A stretch of 53,793 nucleotides of DNA from the NCBI GenBank assembly GCA_030447545.1, contig JAUJOV010000014.1:1-53793 (forward strand), read 5' to 3'. This stretch comes from Sphingomicrobium sp. Its GTDB lineage: Bacteria; Pseudomonadota; Alphaproteobacteria; Sphingomonadales; Sphingomonadaceae. Shown here one piece after another: positions 26,463 to 35,588 of this stretch. Both the position numbers and the translations under genes were made by a program. The notes under the pieces are model-generated. The model was given only the letters and a program-made list of their open reading frames with translations. It searched no databases and was not told where the DNA came from. Each line of letters starts with the position of its first letter. Position 1 is the stretch's first letter.

Positions 26463-28313
26463 GCTTGGCGGACCAGGCTCTCCGCCAGCTGAGCGACCTC
26501 GAGCCAACGCTCCTCGGCCGAGTGCTTGTCGGCGCGGAGCCTTGCGACGTGCTTTGTGAGCTCGGCGAAGCGGCTCGGATCGCGCGCGTAGAGGCCGGAG
26601 TCGTGAAGTGCTTCCTCGGCCGCTGCGATCTGACCCTCCAGCCGCTCGATCTCCGCCGGAAGCAGGTCGAGGTCACGCTGGTCCTTGTAGGCGAGTTTGC
26701 GCGTGACTGCTCCGCCTGACGGGGAGCTGTCGGCGGAGCCCCCCGAGGGCACCTTGCCCCCTCCGTCCGCCGCTGCGCGCCTGACACTTCCCGCCGACGG
26801 CGAGGATTTGCGCCGCGCCCAGTCCTCGTAGCCGCCGGCGACGATGTCGACGCGCCCTGAGCCGTCGAGCCCGAGCGTCACCGTCACCGTCCGGTCGAGG
26901 AAGTCGCGATCGTGGCTGACGATCAGCACCGTCCCGTCATAGTCGGCGATGACCTCCTGAAGCAGGTCGAGCGTCTCGAGGTCGAGGTCGTTGGTCGGCT
27001 CGTCGAGCACCAGCAGGTTCGCTTCGCGCGCGAACTCGCGCGCCAGCAGCAGCCGCGAGCGCTCGCCGCCCGACAGCGATCCGACCAGCGCATCGGACAG
27101 GTCGGGCGGGAACAGGAACTCCTTGAGATAGCCCTTGATGTGCTTCTTGACGCCGCGAACCTCGATCCAGTCGCCGCCGTCGGCGAGCACGTCGCGAACG
27201 CGCTTGGTCGGCTCCATCAGCCTGCGCTGCTGGTCGATCACGATGCCGGTCAGAGTTTTCGCGCGTGTCGCCGTGCCGCAGTCCGGCTCGATCTCGCCGG
27301 TCAGCAGCCTCAGCAGGGTCGTCTTGCCGGCGCCATTGGGGCCGACGATGCCGATCCGGTCGCCGCGTTGCACGCGCAGCGAGAAGTCGCGGATGATCGT
27401 TCGCTCACCGTAGCTCTTCCACACGTGCTCGGCCTCGATCACCGCTTTGGACCGCACCTCGTCCTTCGCAATCGTGAGCTTTGCCGCTCCGGGCGCGCCG
27501 AGCATCGCTGCCCGTTCGGCACGCATCTCGTGGAGCTTGGCGAGCCGGCCCTGGTTGCGCCGCCGCCGCCCGGTCACTCCGCGCTCGAGCCAGCGCAGCT
27601 CGATCGCGAGCTTGGAGTCGAGCTTCTCGGCTGCGCGCGCTTCCTCGTCGTAGACCTTCTCCATCCACGCCTCGAACCCGCCGAAGCCGATCTCGGCGCG
27701 GCGAATCTGCGCCCGGTCGAGCCAGACGCAGCTCCTCGTCAGCCGCTTGAGGAAGGTGCGGTCGTGGCTGATGACGATGAAGCCGCCGGCAAAGCGGCCA
27801 AGCCAGTCCTCAAGCCATTCGATGCCGGCAAGGTCGAGATGGTTGGTCGGCTCGTCGAGCAGGAGCACGTCGGGCTGCTGCGCAAGAGCCCGGACGATCG
27901 CCGCCCGCCGCCGCTCGCCGCCGCTCGCAGCCAAGACCGGGCGCGACAGGTCGAGGCTGATTTGGTCGGCGATCGCCGCAGCCTCGTGCGCTTCGGGCGC
28001 GTCCGCTCCGCCGAGCACCCAGTCAAGTAGGGTCGAATGGTCGCGTTCGCCGCCGCCTGCGGCGGCGTCAAGACAAGCATGTCCGGGTCCTGCTCGAGCA
28101 GAACCACCCGAGTGCCCGGAACGATGGTCCGCCGCCCCTCGTCGGGGTCGATCAGCCCGGCGAGGCACTTGAGGGCGTCGTCTTGCCCGCGCCGTTGCGG
28201 CCGATCAGCGCGGAGCGGTCGCGCGGGCGCACGTGGACGTCGAGCTGGCGGAACAGCCATCCCTCGCCCTGAATGAGACCCAGGCCCTCGTAGGAAAGTA
28301 GCGCCGCCGCCAT
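26459..28313 (-). CDS. ABC-F family ATPase (Uup-like; two frameshifts near N-terminus)
   Basis: Cytosolic ABC-F protein of about 618 codons with two ATPase cassettes and no membrane domain; such proteins act on ribosomes or on DNA intermediates. First cassette: 'LIGRNGAGKTT', 'CLAGLIDPDEGRRTIVPGTR', signature 'AASGGERRRAAIVRALAQQP', 'LLLDEPTNHLDLAGIEWLED'. Linker: 'LRWLERGVTGRRRRNQGRLA'. Second cassette: 'GIVGPNGAGKTTLLRLLTGE', 'GSLSGGERSRLLLAREFARE', 'VLDEPTNDLDLETLDLLQEV'. The C-terminal coiled coil ('LPAEIERLEGQIAAAEEALH') fits Uup. ATG 28313 begins 'MAAALLSYEGLGL'. Frame changes near 28190 and 28060. Confidence 0.9.
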
Positions 28314-28459
28314 CGGCGCCGCCACTAGCCGAGCCGGCGCGGCCGCGTCACCCGCGGGGCGTGGCTTTTCTGCCACGGCTGTGACCCTTAACGCAGCCGT
28401 TCACGCGCATTCATAAGACATTCAAAGCGCCGTGCTAGAAGCCGCTCCAGAGAGTCGCG

Positions 28460-28757
28460 ATGCGCCTTTGGAACGCGCCTTCTTGCCGCGGCAGTCGCCG
28501 CAGGCCTTTCAGCCAGCCCCGCGCTGGCCGATCCGCCGCGCGATGCCGACCGCGCGTTCGATGCGGCACGCCAGGGCCGGGCCATGCCGCTGCCCCAGAT
28601 CGAGCGGCGGGTGATGCCGTTCATGGGTGGCGCCGACTATCTGGGACCTGAATTCAACGGCCAGCGCTATCGCCTCAAGTTCGTCAAGGACGGCCACGTG
28701 ATCTGGGTCGACGTCGACGCGGCGACCGGGCGTATTCTCGGCCGATCGAGGCCATAG
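28460..28757 (+). CDS. Small exported PepSY-like protein (frameshift near start)
   Basis: About 98 residues when corrected. Reading TTT as TT near 28467 gives 'MRLGTRLLAAAVAAGLSASP' with signal-peptide cut after 'ALA'. The mature part has 'AFDAARQGRAMPLPQIERRV' and ends 'VIWVDVDAATGRILGRSRP', a PepSY-like beta strand ending. Such periplasmic modules often inhibit proteases or sense envelope state. The remaining frame is open throughout. Upstream of ftsZ by 154 bases. Confidence 0.7.
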
Positions 28758-28911
28758 CCGCTCCCCGCCCGCCGCGAGGGAGTTCGCGGCCTCGCTTTTC
28801 CTAACTTTTCACGGGCGCAGCGACTTTTTCGCTTGGCTTGCGACTCGCGATGATTCACAAAGGAATCCCGGTGGAGGTTCAACGCGCTGGGCGCCTTGAA
28901 GGGGTTTTGGC

Positions 28912-30271
28912 ATGAGCATTGATTTCATCCGTCCCGAAGTGGACAGCTTCCGCCCGCGCATCAGCGTCATCGGCGTGGGTGGTGCAGGCGGAAATGCGGT
29001 CGCCAACATGATGCGCGCAGATGTTCAGGGCGTCGACTTCATCGTCGCCAATACTGACGCGCAGGCCCTCAACGCGTCGAGCGCGGACCGGCGGATCCAG
29101 CTCGGCCTCAAGATCACTCAGGGCCTCGGCGCAGGATCGCGGCCGGAGATCGGCCGAGCGGCCGCCGAGGACGATAGACGACATCGAGCGCGCGCTCGAC
29201 GGCGCCCACATGTGCTTCATCGCTGCCGGAATGGGCGGCGGCACCGGCACCGGTGCTGCGCCGGTGATCGCCAAGGCGGCGCGCGACCGCGGGATCTGAC
29301 CGTCGGAGTGGTGACCAAGCCGTTCGCTTTCGAAGGTGCCCGCCGCGGCCGCTCGGCCGACGCGGGGATCGGGCTGCAGCAGCACGTCGACACCCTGATC
29401 GTCATTCCGAACCAGAACCTGTTCCGCCTCGCCAACTCGGAAACGACCTTCAAGGAAGCGTTCGAGATGGCCGACGGAAGGTGCTCCAGCAGGGCGTCCG
29501 CGGAATCACCGACCTGATGGTGATGCCGGGCCTCATCAACCTCGACTTCGCCGACGTTCGCTCGGTGATGGGAGAGATGGGCAAGGCGATGATGGGCACC
29601 GGCGAGGCCTCGGGCGACAACCGCGCGATCGAGGCGGCCGAGAAGGCGATATCAACCCGCTGCTGGACGGCGTCTCAATGAAGGGCGCCAAGGGCGTGAT
29701 CATCTCGATCACCGGGGGCGAGGACATGCGCCTGATGGAGGTCGACGAGGCCGCCAGCCACATCAAGGAGCTGGTCGACCCGGATGCCAACATCATCTGG
29801 GGCTCGGCGTTCAACAATGATCTCGAGGGCAAGATCCGCGTGAGCGTGGTCGCGACCGGGATCGAGGCCGAAACCGCCATCCAGCCGCAGCCAGGCAAGG
29901 TCTTCGCCTTCCCGCGAGCGAGCGTCGCCCCGGTCGCCGCTCCCCAGCCCGCGCCGGTCGAGGAAGAGCCCAAGACGCTCGAGCTTTCGACCGAGGACGA
30001 AGCGGAAGGCGGGAGCTGCTGCTCGACAGCGATGACATCCTGACGCCGCCGGTCGGATCGGCACCGATCGCTCCGCCGACGGACGAAGAGAAGCGGCTGA
30101 CAGCGGCTCGGCCGACCAGCCGATGCAGCGCGAAGCCGGCACCCTGTTCGAGCGCATGTCGAACATCGCCCGCGGCGTAGCCAGGCGCAGGCCGGCGAGG
30201 AGGGCGCTTCGGCCTATCGCCGCGAGCCGATCGACATCCCGCGCTTCCTCAACCGCCAGAACAATCAGTAG
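28912..30271 (+). CDS. ftsZ: Cell division protein FtsZ (about eight frameshifts)
   Basis: Tubulin-like GTPase forming the division ring; about 453 codons overall. '[20 protein letters not shown]', '[14 protein letters not shown]', tubulin signature '[20 protein letters not shown]', '[14 protein letters not shown]', '[13 protein letters not shown]', the T7 loop region '[14 protein letters not shown]', '[20 protein letters not shown]', '[20 protein letters not shown]', and C-terminal peptide '[13 protein letters not shown]' for FtsA/tether binding. Frame changes lie near 29167, 29295, 29480, 29650, 30008, 30100 and 30180, plus a probable missing residue near 29373. AAGGGG precedes the ATG. An essential gene in this state points to sequence errors. 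No ftsQ or ftsA adjoins it. Confidence 0.93.
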
Positions 30272-30385
30272 CGCGCAACCCGTGGCGGGGCCTCGGGGCC
30301 GCTCGTCGCCCGCGCGCCACAGCTCGCCGCAGGGGCTCTAGCCAGCAAGCTTTGCGCAAGGTCCCGTGGTTAACGGGGGTGTCGA

Positions 30386-31658
30386 ATGGCAAAAGCTCTG
30401 TCCAGCCGCGTCCGCATCGCGGCGCTCATCCTTGCTTTGGTCAGCGCGGTGATCGCGGGCGTCCCCGCGCGCGCGCAATATGCCGAGAGCCCGGCCGACG
30501 CGCTTGCGCGCAACATCAAGCTGCTCGCCACGAGCCCCCAGGCAATTCGATGCGCTGATCGGGGCGGGCCGGGCGGCGCTGGCGCTTGGCGATACCCAGT
30601 CCGCGGCAGGCTTCTTCGGCCGCGCGGAAGAGGTCTGGCCGGCGAGCCCGCTGCCCCAGGCCGGGATCGGCGCTGCGCTCGCCCAGGACGGCGACCCGCG
30701 CGGCGCCCTGCAATATTTCGCGCGGGCGCTGCAGCGCGGCGCGACCCAGTCGATGATCGGCGCTGACCGCGGCCTTGCCTTCGACCTGCTCGGCCAGCAC
30801 CCGCAGGCGCAGGCCGATTATCGCGCGGCCTTGGTCGGACGCGACGTCGACGAAGCGCGTCGGCGGCTCGCGCTGAGCCTCGCAATCACCGGAAACAAGG
30901 AGGAGGCGCTCGCCACTCTGACCCCGCTGCTCGCGCGGCGCGACCCCGGCGCGATGCGCGGCCGCGCGTTCGTGCTTGCGCTGAGCGGTGACGCGGCCGG
31001 CGCGAAGGCCGCGCTCGACGCGCGGATGCCCGGTTCCTCGGCGAGCATGGCCTATTTCTTCCAGCGCTTGCCATCGCTGCGCTCGGACCAGAAGGCAGCC
31101 GCAGTGAACCTCGGCATCTTCCCGGACGCAGCCACCCAGCATGCCTCCGCTGCTTCGCCCGCGATCGCGCAGCCGCCGCAGGCGAGCAGCGGCGCTCCGG
31201 TAGACAGGATCGGCTCGATCGAGCGCTTCCTGACTCAAGCCCCGTCGCAACCTGCCGCGCCCGCGCCGAGCGCTCCGCCGACAGTGGCGCCGCAGCCGGA
31301 GCCAAGTGCGGTCGCGTCCACGTCGCTCCCGACGCGGCTCACGTCGCAGACCACAAGCAGGAGCGACGCCGCTGCTGCGCCTGCGAGGCCGCGCGTGTGG
31401 CTCCAGCTCGCCAGCGGCCCCAACGCCGCCGCCCTTCCCGGCCAGTTCAAGCGGCTCAAGGCGCGCGATCGCGAAATTTTCGAAGGAATCAGCCCCTATG
31501 TCGCCGAGGACGGCCACCGCGCCCGGCTGCTGATCGGCCCGTTCCGCAATTCACGCGAGGCGGAGATCTTCGCGGAAGGCCTGGACAGCGTGAGCATCGA
31601 CGCGTTCGAGTGGACGAGCCAGCCCGGCCAGCCGGTGCGCAAACTTCCCGCTGAATGA
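30386..31658 (+). CDS. Exported TPR and SPOR domain protein (one frameshift)
   Basis: About 424 codons. Signal peptide ('IAALILALVSAVIAGVPARA'), a TPR-like helical region ('AGRAALALGDTQSAAGFFGR', 'GIGAALAQDGDPRGALQYFA', 'LGQHPQAQADYRAAL', 'ALSLAITGNKEEALATLTPL'), a long Ala/Pro linker, and a C-terminal SPOR domain ('PRVWLQLASGPNAAALPGQF', 'YVAEDGHRARLLIGPFRNSR'). SPOR domains bind denuded septal glycan, so a role at the division site is likely and fits the position after ftsZ. A frameshift near 30540 splits the first 52 residues from the rest. Overlaps dgt by 4 bases. Confidence 0.85.
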
Positions 31659-32824
31659 CCCTTCACGAAGGCGTCGCCGCGCACCCGTCGAGATCGCGCG
31701 GCAGGGCTTTCAGCGAGGACGATTTCGGCCCACGCGGCCCACGCGACATCTTCCAGCGCGATCGCGACCGGATCATCCACTCGGTCGCGTTCCGCCGCCT
31801 GCGCCACAAGACTCAGGTGTTCGTCGCTCCCGACGGCGATCACTACCGGGTGCGCCTGACCCACAGCCTCGAAGTCGCCCAGATCGGCCGGACAATGGCG
31901 CGCGCGCTGGGCCTCAACGAGGACCTGACCGAGGCGCTGTGCCTGTCGCACGACCTTGGCCACCCTCCGTTCGGCCATGCCGGCGAGGATGCCTTGAAGG
32001 CTGCGATGGCCGAGGCCGGAGGGTTCGACCACAACGCGCACAGCGTGCGGCTCGTGACCAAGCTGGAGGCGACCTACCCGGACTTCGCCGGGCTCAACCT
32101 CAGCTGGGAAGCGCTCGAGGGGCTCGCCAAGCACAACGGCCCGGTGGAGAGCCCGCCCTGGGCGCTTGCACAGGCCAACGCCGCGTTCGATCTGGAGCTT
32201 GACAGCTGGCCCTCGGTGGAAGCCCAGGTCGCCGCCGTGGCCGACGACATCGCCTATGACAATCATGATATCGACGACGGCTTGCGGGCAGGACTGATCG
32301 CGCTCGAAGAGCTGCTCGAGGTGCCCTTCGTCCGCCGCCACTGGGAGGCGATCGGGCCGCGGCACCCGGGACTTTCCGACGAGCTTCGGCAACGCGCGCT
32401 CGTGCGCGACCAGATCGGGACCATGGTCGGCGACGTGCTCGCCGAGACGGAGCGGCGGGTCAGCCGGGCGCGCGTCGCGACGATCGAGGAGGTTCGCGGC
32501 GCCGGGCGCCAACTGGCCGGCTTCTCGAGCGAGCTGGCCGGGGAGGAAAAAGCGCTCAAGACCTTCCTTTACGAGCGGCTCTACAATGCGCCCGAGATGG
32601 TGCCGATCAGGCGCGAGGCGCAGCGGGTGATCGCCGATCTTTTCGCCTGCTACCGGGATGAGCCGGCGCTGCTTCCGGAGCCGTGGCGGCCCGAGGGCGA
32701 GTCCGCCCACGACGTGCAGCGGCTGCGCACCATCGGCGATTTCATTGCCGGGATGACCGACCGTTTCGCAATCGCCCGCCACGAGCAGCTGGTCGGCCCG
32801 GTCGAGCTGCCCGAGCGGTTCTGA
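31655..32824 (+). CDS. dgt: Deoxyguanosinetriphosphate triphosphohydrolase
   Basis: 389 residues, HD-domain dNTPase that hydrolyses dGTP (or dNTPs) to deoxynucleoside and triphosphate. Typical blocks: 'RDIFQRDRDRIIHSVAFRRL', 'KTQVFVAPDGDHYRVRLTHS' (first His), 'LCLSHDLGHPPFGHAGEDAL' (HD metal ligands), 'VAAVADDIAYDNHDIDDGLR' (Asp ligand). The length matches the short alphaproteobacterial type. ATG at 31655 overlaps the SPOR gene stop, indicating translational coupling. In related genomes dgt sits next to argS; here a DUF1800/DUF1501 pair separates them. Confidence 0.95.
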   Translation: MTLHEGVAAHPSRSRGRAFSEDDFGPRGPRDIFQRDRDRIIHSVAFRRLRHKTQVFVAPDGDHYRVRLTHSLEVAQIGRTMARALGLNEDLTEALCLSHDLGHPPFGHAGEDALKAAMAEAGGFDHNAHSVRLVTKLEATYPDFAGLNLSWEALEGLAKHNGPVESPPWALAQANAAFDLELDSWPSVEAQVAAVADDIAYDNHDIDDGLRAGLIALEELLEVPFVRRHWEAIGPRHPGLSDELRQRALVRDQIGTMVGDVLAETERRVSRARVATIEEVRGAGRQLAGFSSELAGEEKALKTFLYERLYNAPEMVPIRREAQRVIADLFACYRDEPALLPEPWRPEGESAHDVQRLRTIGDFIAGMTDRFAIARHEQLVGPVELPERF

Positions 32825-32892
32825 CCGGTCCCGACCCGGTCAGCGCTAATTCATGGTAATAGGGGGATATCCCGCGCAAAGGGACCTGACGA

Positions 32893-34332
32893 ATGGCCGC
32901 ACCTGCAATTGCCTTGAACCGCTTCGGCCTCGGCGCCCGTCCCGACGAGCCGCTGGCCGGCGATCCGAAGCGCTGGCTGCTCGGCCAGCTCGGTCGCTTC
33001 GAGCCGCGGCCCGCTGCTCTGCGCTCGGTTCCAAGCCGCGCTGAAGTCGCCGCCGATCTCACCGGCTACATGACCGCCGGGCGGATGGGCCGGCGCAAGG
33101 GCGCCCGGATGCAGGCCGACGGTGCGCAGCAGGCTGCTGCGCAGCCTGCCATGCCGTCCCGCAAGGAGGCGCGCCAGGAGCTGGTGCGCGACATCCACGG
33201 TCAATACCGGCTGATGAATTCGGCGCGGCTCGTCTCTGCGATGACCACGACCACGCCCTTCGTCGAGCGGCTCGTCCACTTCTGGGCAAACCACTTTGCG
33301 GTTTCGGCCGACAGGCTGCCGACGGTCGGTCTTGCCGGCCTGCTCGAGTTCGAGGCGATCCGGCCAAATGTTCTCGGCCGGTTCGGCGACATGCTGCTCG
33401 CGGTCGAGCAGCATCCCGCGATGCTGATCTACCTCGACCAGGCGCAGTCGATCGGCCCCAACTCGCAGGCCGGGCAGCGCGCACGCCAGCGCGGCAACAA
33501 CCGCGGGCTCAACGAAAATCTCGCTCGCGAAATCCTCGAGCTCCACACTCTGGGAGTCAACGGCGGCTACACGCAGGCCGATGTGACCGAGTTCGCCCGC
33601 GCGCTGACCGGCTGGACGGTGAGCGGAGTCCAGCGCACCCGCGTGTCGCGCTACGTCCGGGACGCGGGGCCGGGAAGCTATTCGTTCGCCGACGCGGTCC
33701 ACGAGCCCGGCGCCCGCCGGATCGTCGGCCGGAGCTATGCGCAGCCTGGTGAGCAGCAGGCGCGCGCGATCCTTTCCGATCTCGCCACCCATCCCTCGAC
33801 CGCCCGCTTCCTGGCAACCAAGCTCACCCGCCATTTCGCGGGCGACGAGCCGCCGCCGGCGATGGTCGATCGGCTGGCGCGCGCCTATCTGTCGAGCGGC
33901 GGCGATTTGCCGACTGTGTACCGGGCGATCATCGACTCGCCCGAAGCCTGGGCCGAGCGCCCGGCCAAGTTCAAGACTCCGTGGGAGTGGACCGTCTCGT
34001 CGATGCGGGCGCTCGGCGAGAGGCAGGTCAGGCCCGGCCTAGGTTCGCAGCTGCTCAAGCAGCTTGGGCAGCCGACCTGGCAGCCCGGATCCCCGGCCGG
34101 CTGGGCCGACACCGCCGCCAGCTGGACCGGACCCGATGCGATGCTTCGCCGGGTCGATGCGGTCCAGCGGCTCGCGTCCGGCGCGGGGTCGCAGGTCGAC
34201 CCGCGCGCAATCGCGGAGCGGGTCCTTCCGGGCGTTCTGTCCGCCGCCACCCGCACCGCGATCGAGCGGGCCGAAAGCCCGCAGCAGGGCCTCGCTCTGC
34301 TGCTCGTCTCGCCCGAGTTCATGAGGAGATGA
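32893..34332 (+). CDS. DUF1800 domain protein
   Basis: 479 residues. Family blocks: 'ALNRFGLGARPDEPLAGDPK', 'PFVERLVHFWANHFAVSADR', 'GLNENLAREILELHTLGVNG', 'GGYTQADVTEFARALTGWTV' and 'THPSTARFLATKLTRHFAGD'. No classical signal peptide is evident in this copy. DUF1800 and DUF1501 genes are nearly always paired, with unknown function; the DUF1501 partner follows 2 bases after the stop. ATG 32893 is the natural start. Intact frame. Confidence 0.9.
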   Translation: MAAPAIALNRFGLGARPDEPLAGDPKRWLLGQLGRFEPRPAALRSVPSRAEVAADLTGYMTAGRMGRRKGARMQADGAQQAAAQPAMPSRKEARQELVRDIHGQYRLMNSARLVSAMTTTTPFVERLVHFWANHFAVSADRLPTVGLAGLLEFEAIRPNVLGRFGDMLLAVEQHPAMLIYLDQAQSIGPNSQAGQRARQRGNNRGLNENLAREILELHTLGVNGGYTQADVTEFARALTGWTVSGVQRTRVSRYVRDAGPGSYSFADAVHEPGARRIVGRSYAQPGEQQARAILSDLATHPSTARFLATKLTRHFAGDEPPPAMVDRLARAYLSSGGDLPTVYRAIIDSPEAWAERPAKFKTPWEWTVSSMRALGERQVRPGLGSQLLKQLGQPTWQPGSPAGWADTAASWTGPDAMLRRVDAVQRLASGAGSQVDPRAIAERVLPGVLSAATRTAIERAESPQQGLALLLVSPEFMRR

Positions 34333-34334
34333 GC

Positions 34335-35510
34335 ATGTTCGATCGCAGGCAATTCCTGGTTGCAGGTGGCGCAGGCGCTATGTTTGCAGCCAGCGCTTTT
34401 CCGAACAAGCCCAACACACGGGCGCGCACCGACCCGCGGTGCATCTGCGTGCATCAGCGGTTCATCTTCGTGCTTCATCGTTGCGGGGCAGACGGCCTGT
34501 AGATCCTTGATCCGTCAGGTGATCCGTGCTTGAGTTCCGAGCGCCGCGCCCTTGCTGCCGACAGCCTGGCCGGAGCAAAGCTCGACAACTTCTTCACGCT
34601 TCATGCGCAGCTCAAGGAGACGGCAAAGCTCTACTCGGCGCGCGAAGCCTTGTTCGTCCACGCAACGGCGCTGCCGACTCGGCGGCGCTCGCACTTCGAC
34701 GCTCAGAACCTGCTCGAAACCGGCGGACGCAAGCCGTACCAGCACAACGACGGCTGGATGAACCGCCTGCTGACTTTGCTCCCGCGGCAGGAGGGCCAGG
34801 CGCTGGCGCTCGCGCCCGCAATTCCGATGATCCTGCGTGGGTCCCATGCGGTCTCCTCCTTTGCGCCATCGGCGCTGCCGACCGCGTCTGACGACCTGCT
34901 GATGCGGGTGAGCGCGCTGTACCAACAGGATCCGCAACTGCATGCGGTGTGGAGCCGCGCGATTGCGACCCGTGCCCAGGCCGGCGACCTTGCGGACGGC
35001 CGCCTCAACGCCGGTGCAATGGGCCAGCTCGCTGCCAAGCTGCTCGTGGGGGGCGACGGCGCGCGGATCGCTCTCATCGAATCGAACCACTGGGACACGC
35101 ATGCCGGCCAGCGCACCAGCATTGCGACCCGGCTGCGGCACTTCGACAATATGGTCGTCGCGCTGAAGAAAGGGCTCGGGCCTGTCTGGGCGAACACGCT
35201 GGTGATCGCCGCGACCGAGTTCGGCCGGACCGTCGCTCCGAACGGCACCGGCGGGACCGACCATGGCACCGGCGGCGCGGCAATGCTGTTCGGCGGCGCG
35301 GTCGAAGGCGGCAAGGTGATTGCCGACTGGCCGGGGCTTGGTCCCTCGGCGCTGTACGAGGGGCGCGACCTCAAGCCCACGATCGATCTGGATGGCCTGA
35401 TCGCTTCGGCCCTGGCGCAGCATTACGGGCTCGATCCGCGGCAGACCATGCGCGTGCTGTTCCCCGACAGCAGCGGCCAGCCATTCGGGAAGACCCTGAT
35501 CCGCGCCTGA
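34335..35510 (+). pseudogene. DUF1501 protein, interrupted by an in-frame TAG
   Basis: 392 codons in a single frame from ATG 34335 (GAGGAG upstream). The N-terminus has a twin-arginine-like signal 'MFDRRQFLVAGGAGAMFAAS', usual for DUF1501. Recognisable blocks are 'RFIFVLHRCGADGL', 'LDNFFTLHAQLKETAKLYSA', 'HDxQNLLExGG'-like text ('HFDAQNLLETGGRKPYQ'), 'SNHWDTHAGQRTSIATRLRH' and 'VIAATEFGRTVAPNGTGGTD HG' (space added). A TAG at 34500-34502 replaces the Ser normally after 'DGL', and the surrounding 34390-34530 stretch matches the family poorly. The frame is otherwise maintained, so this is a nonsense mutation, a base error, or two compensating indels. Confidence 0.8.
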
Positions 35511-35588
35511 CTCCAGGGTGACGGGCAGGTGACGCGCTTGAAGCGGTGCGCTAGAGGCGCCGCTTTTCCAGCATCTGTGAGCTGAGAA

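Noticed and set aside
28912..30271. Programmed frameshifting in ftsZ
   Set aside because: Too many shifts, at ordinary sequences and in both directions, with no slippery heptamer plus pseudoknot; sequence error is far simpler.
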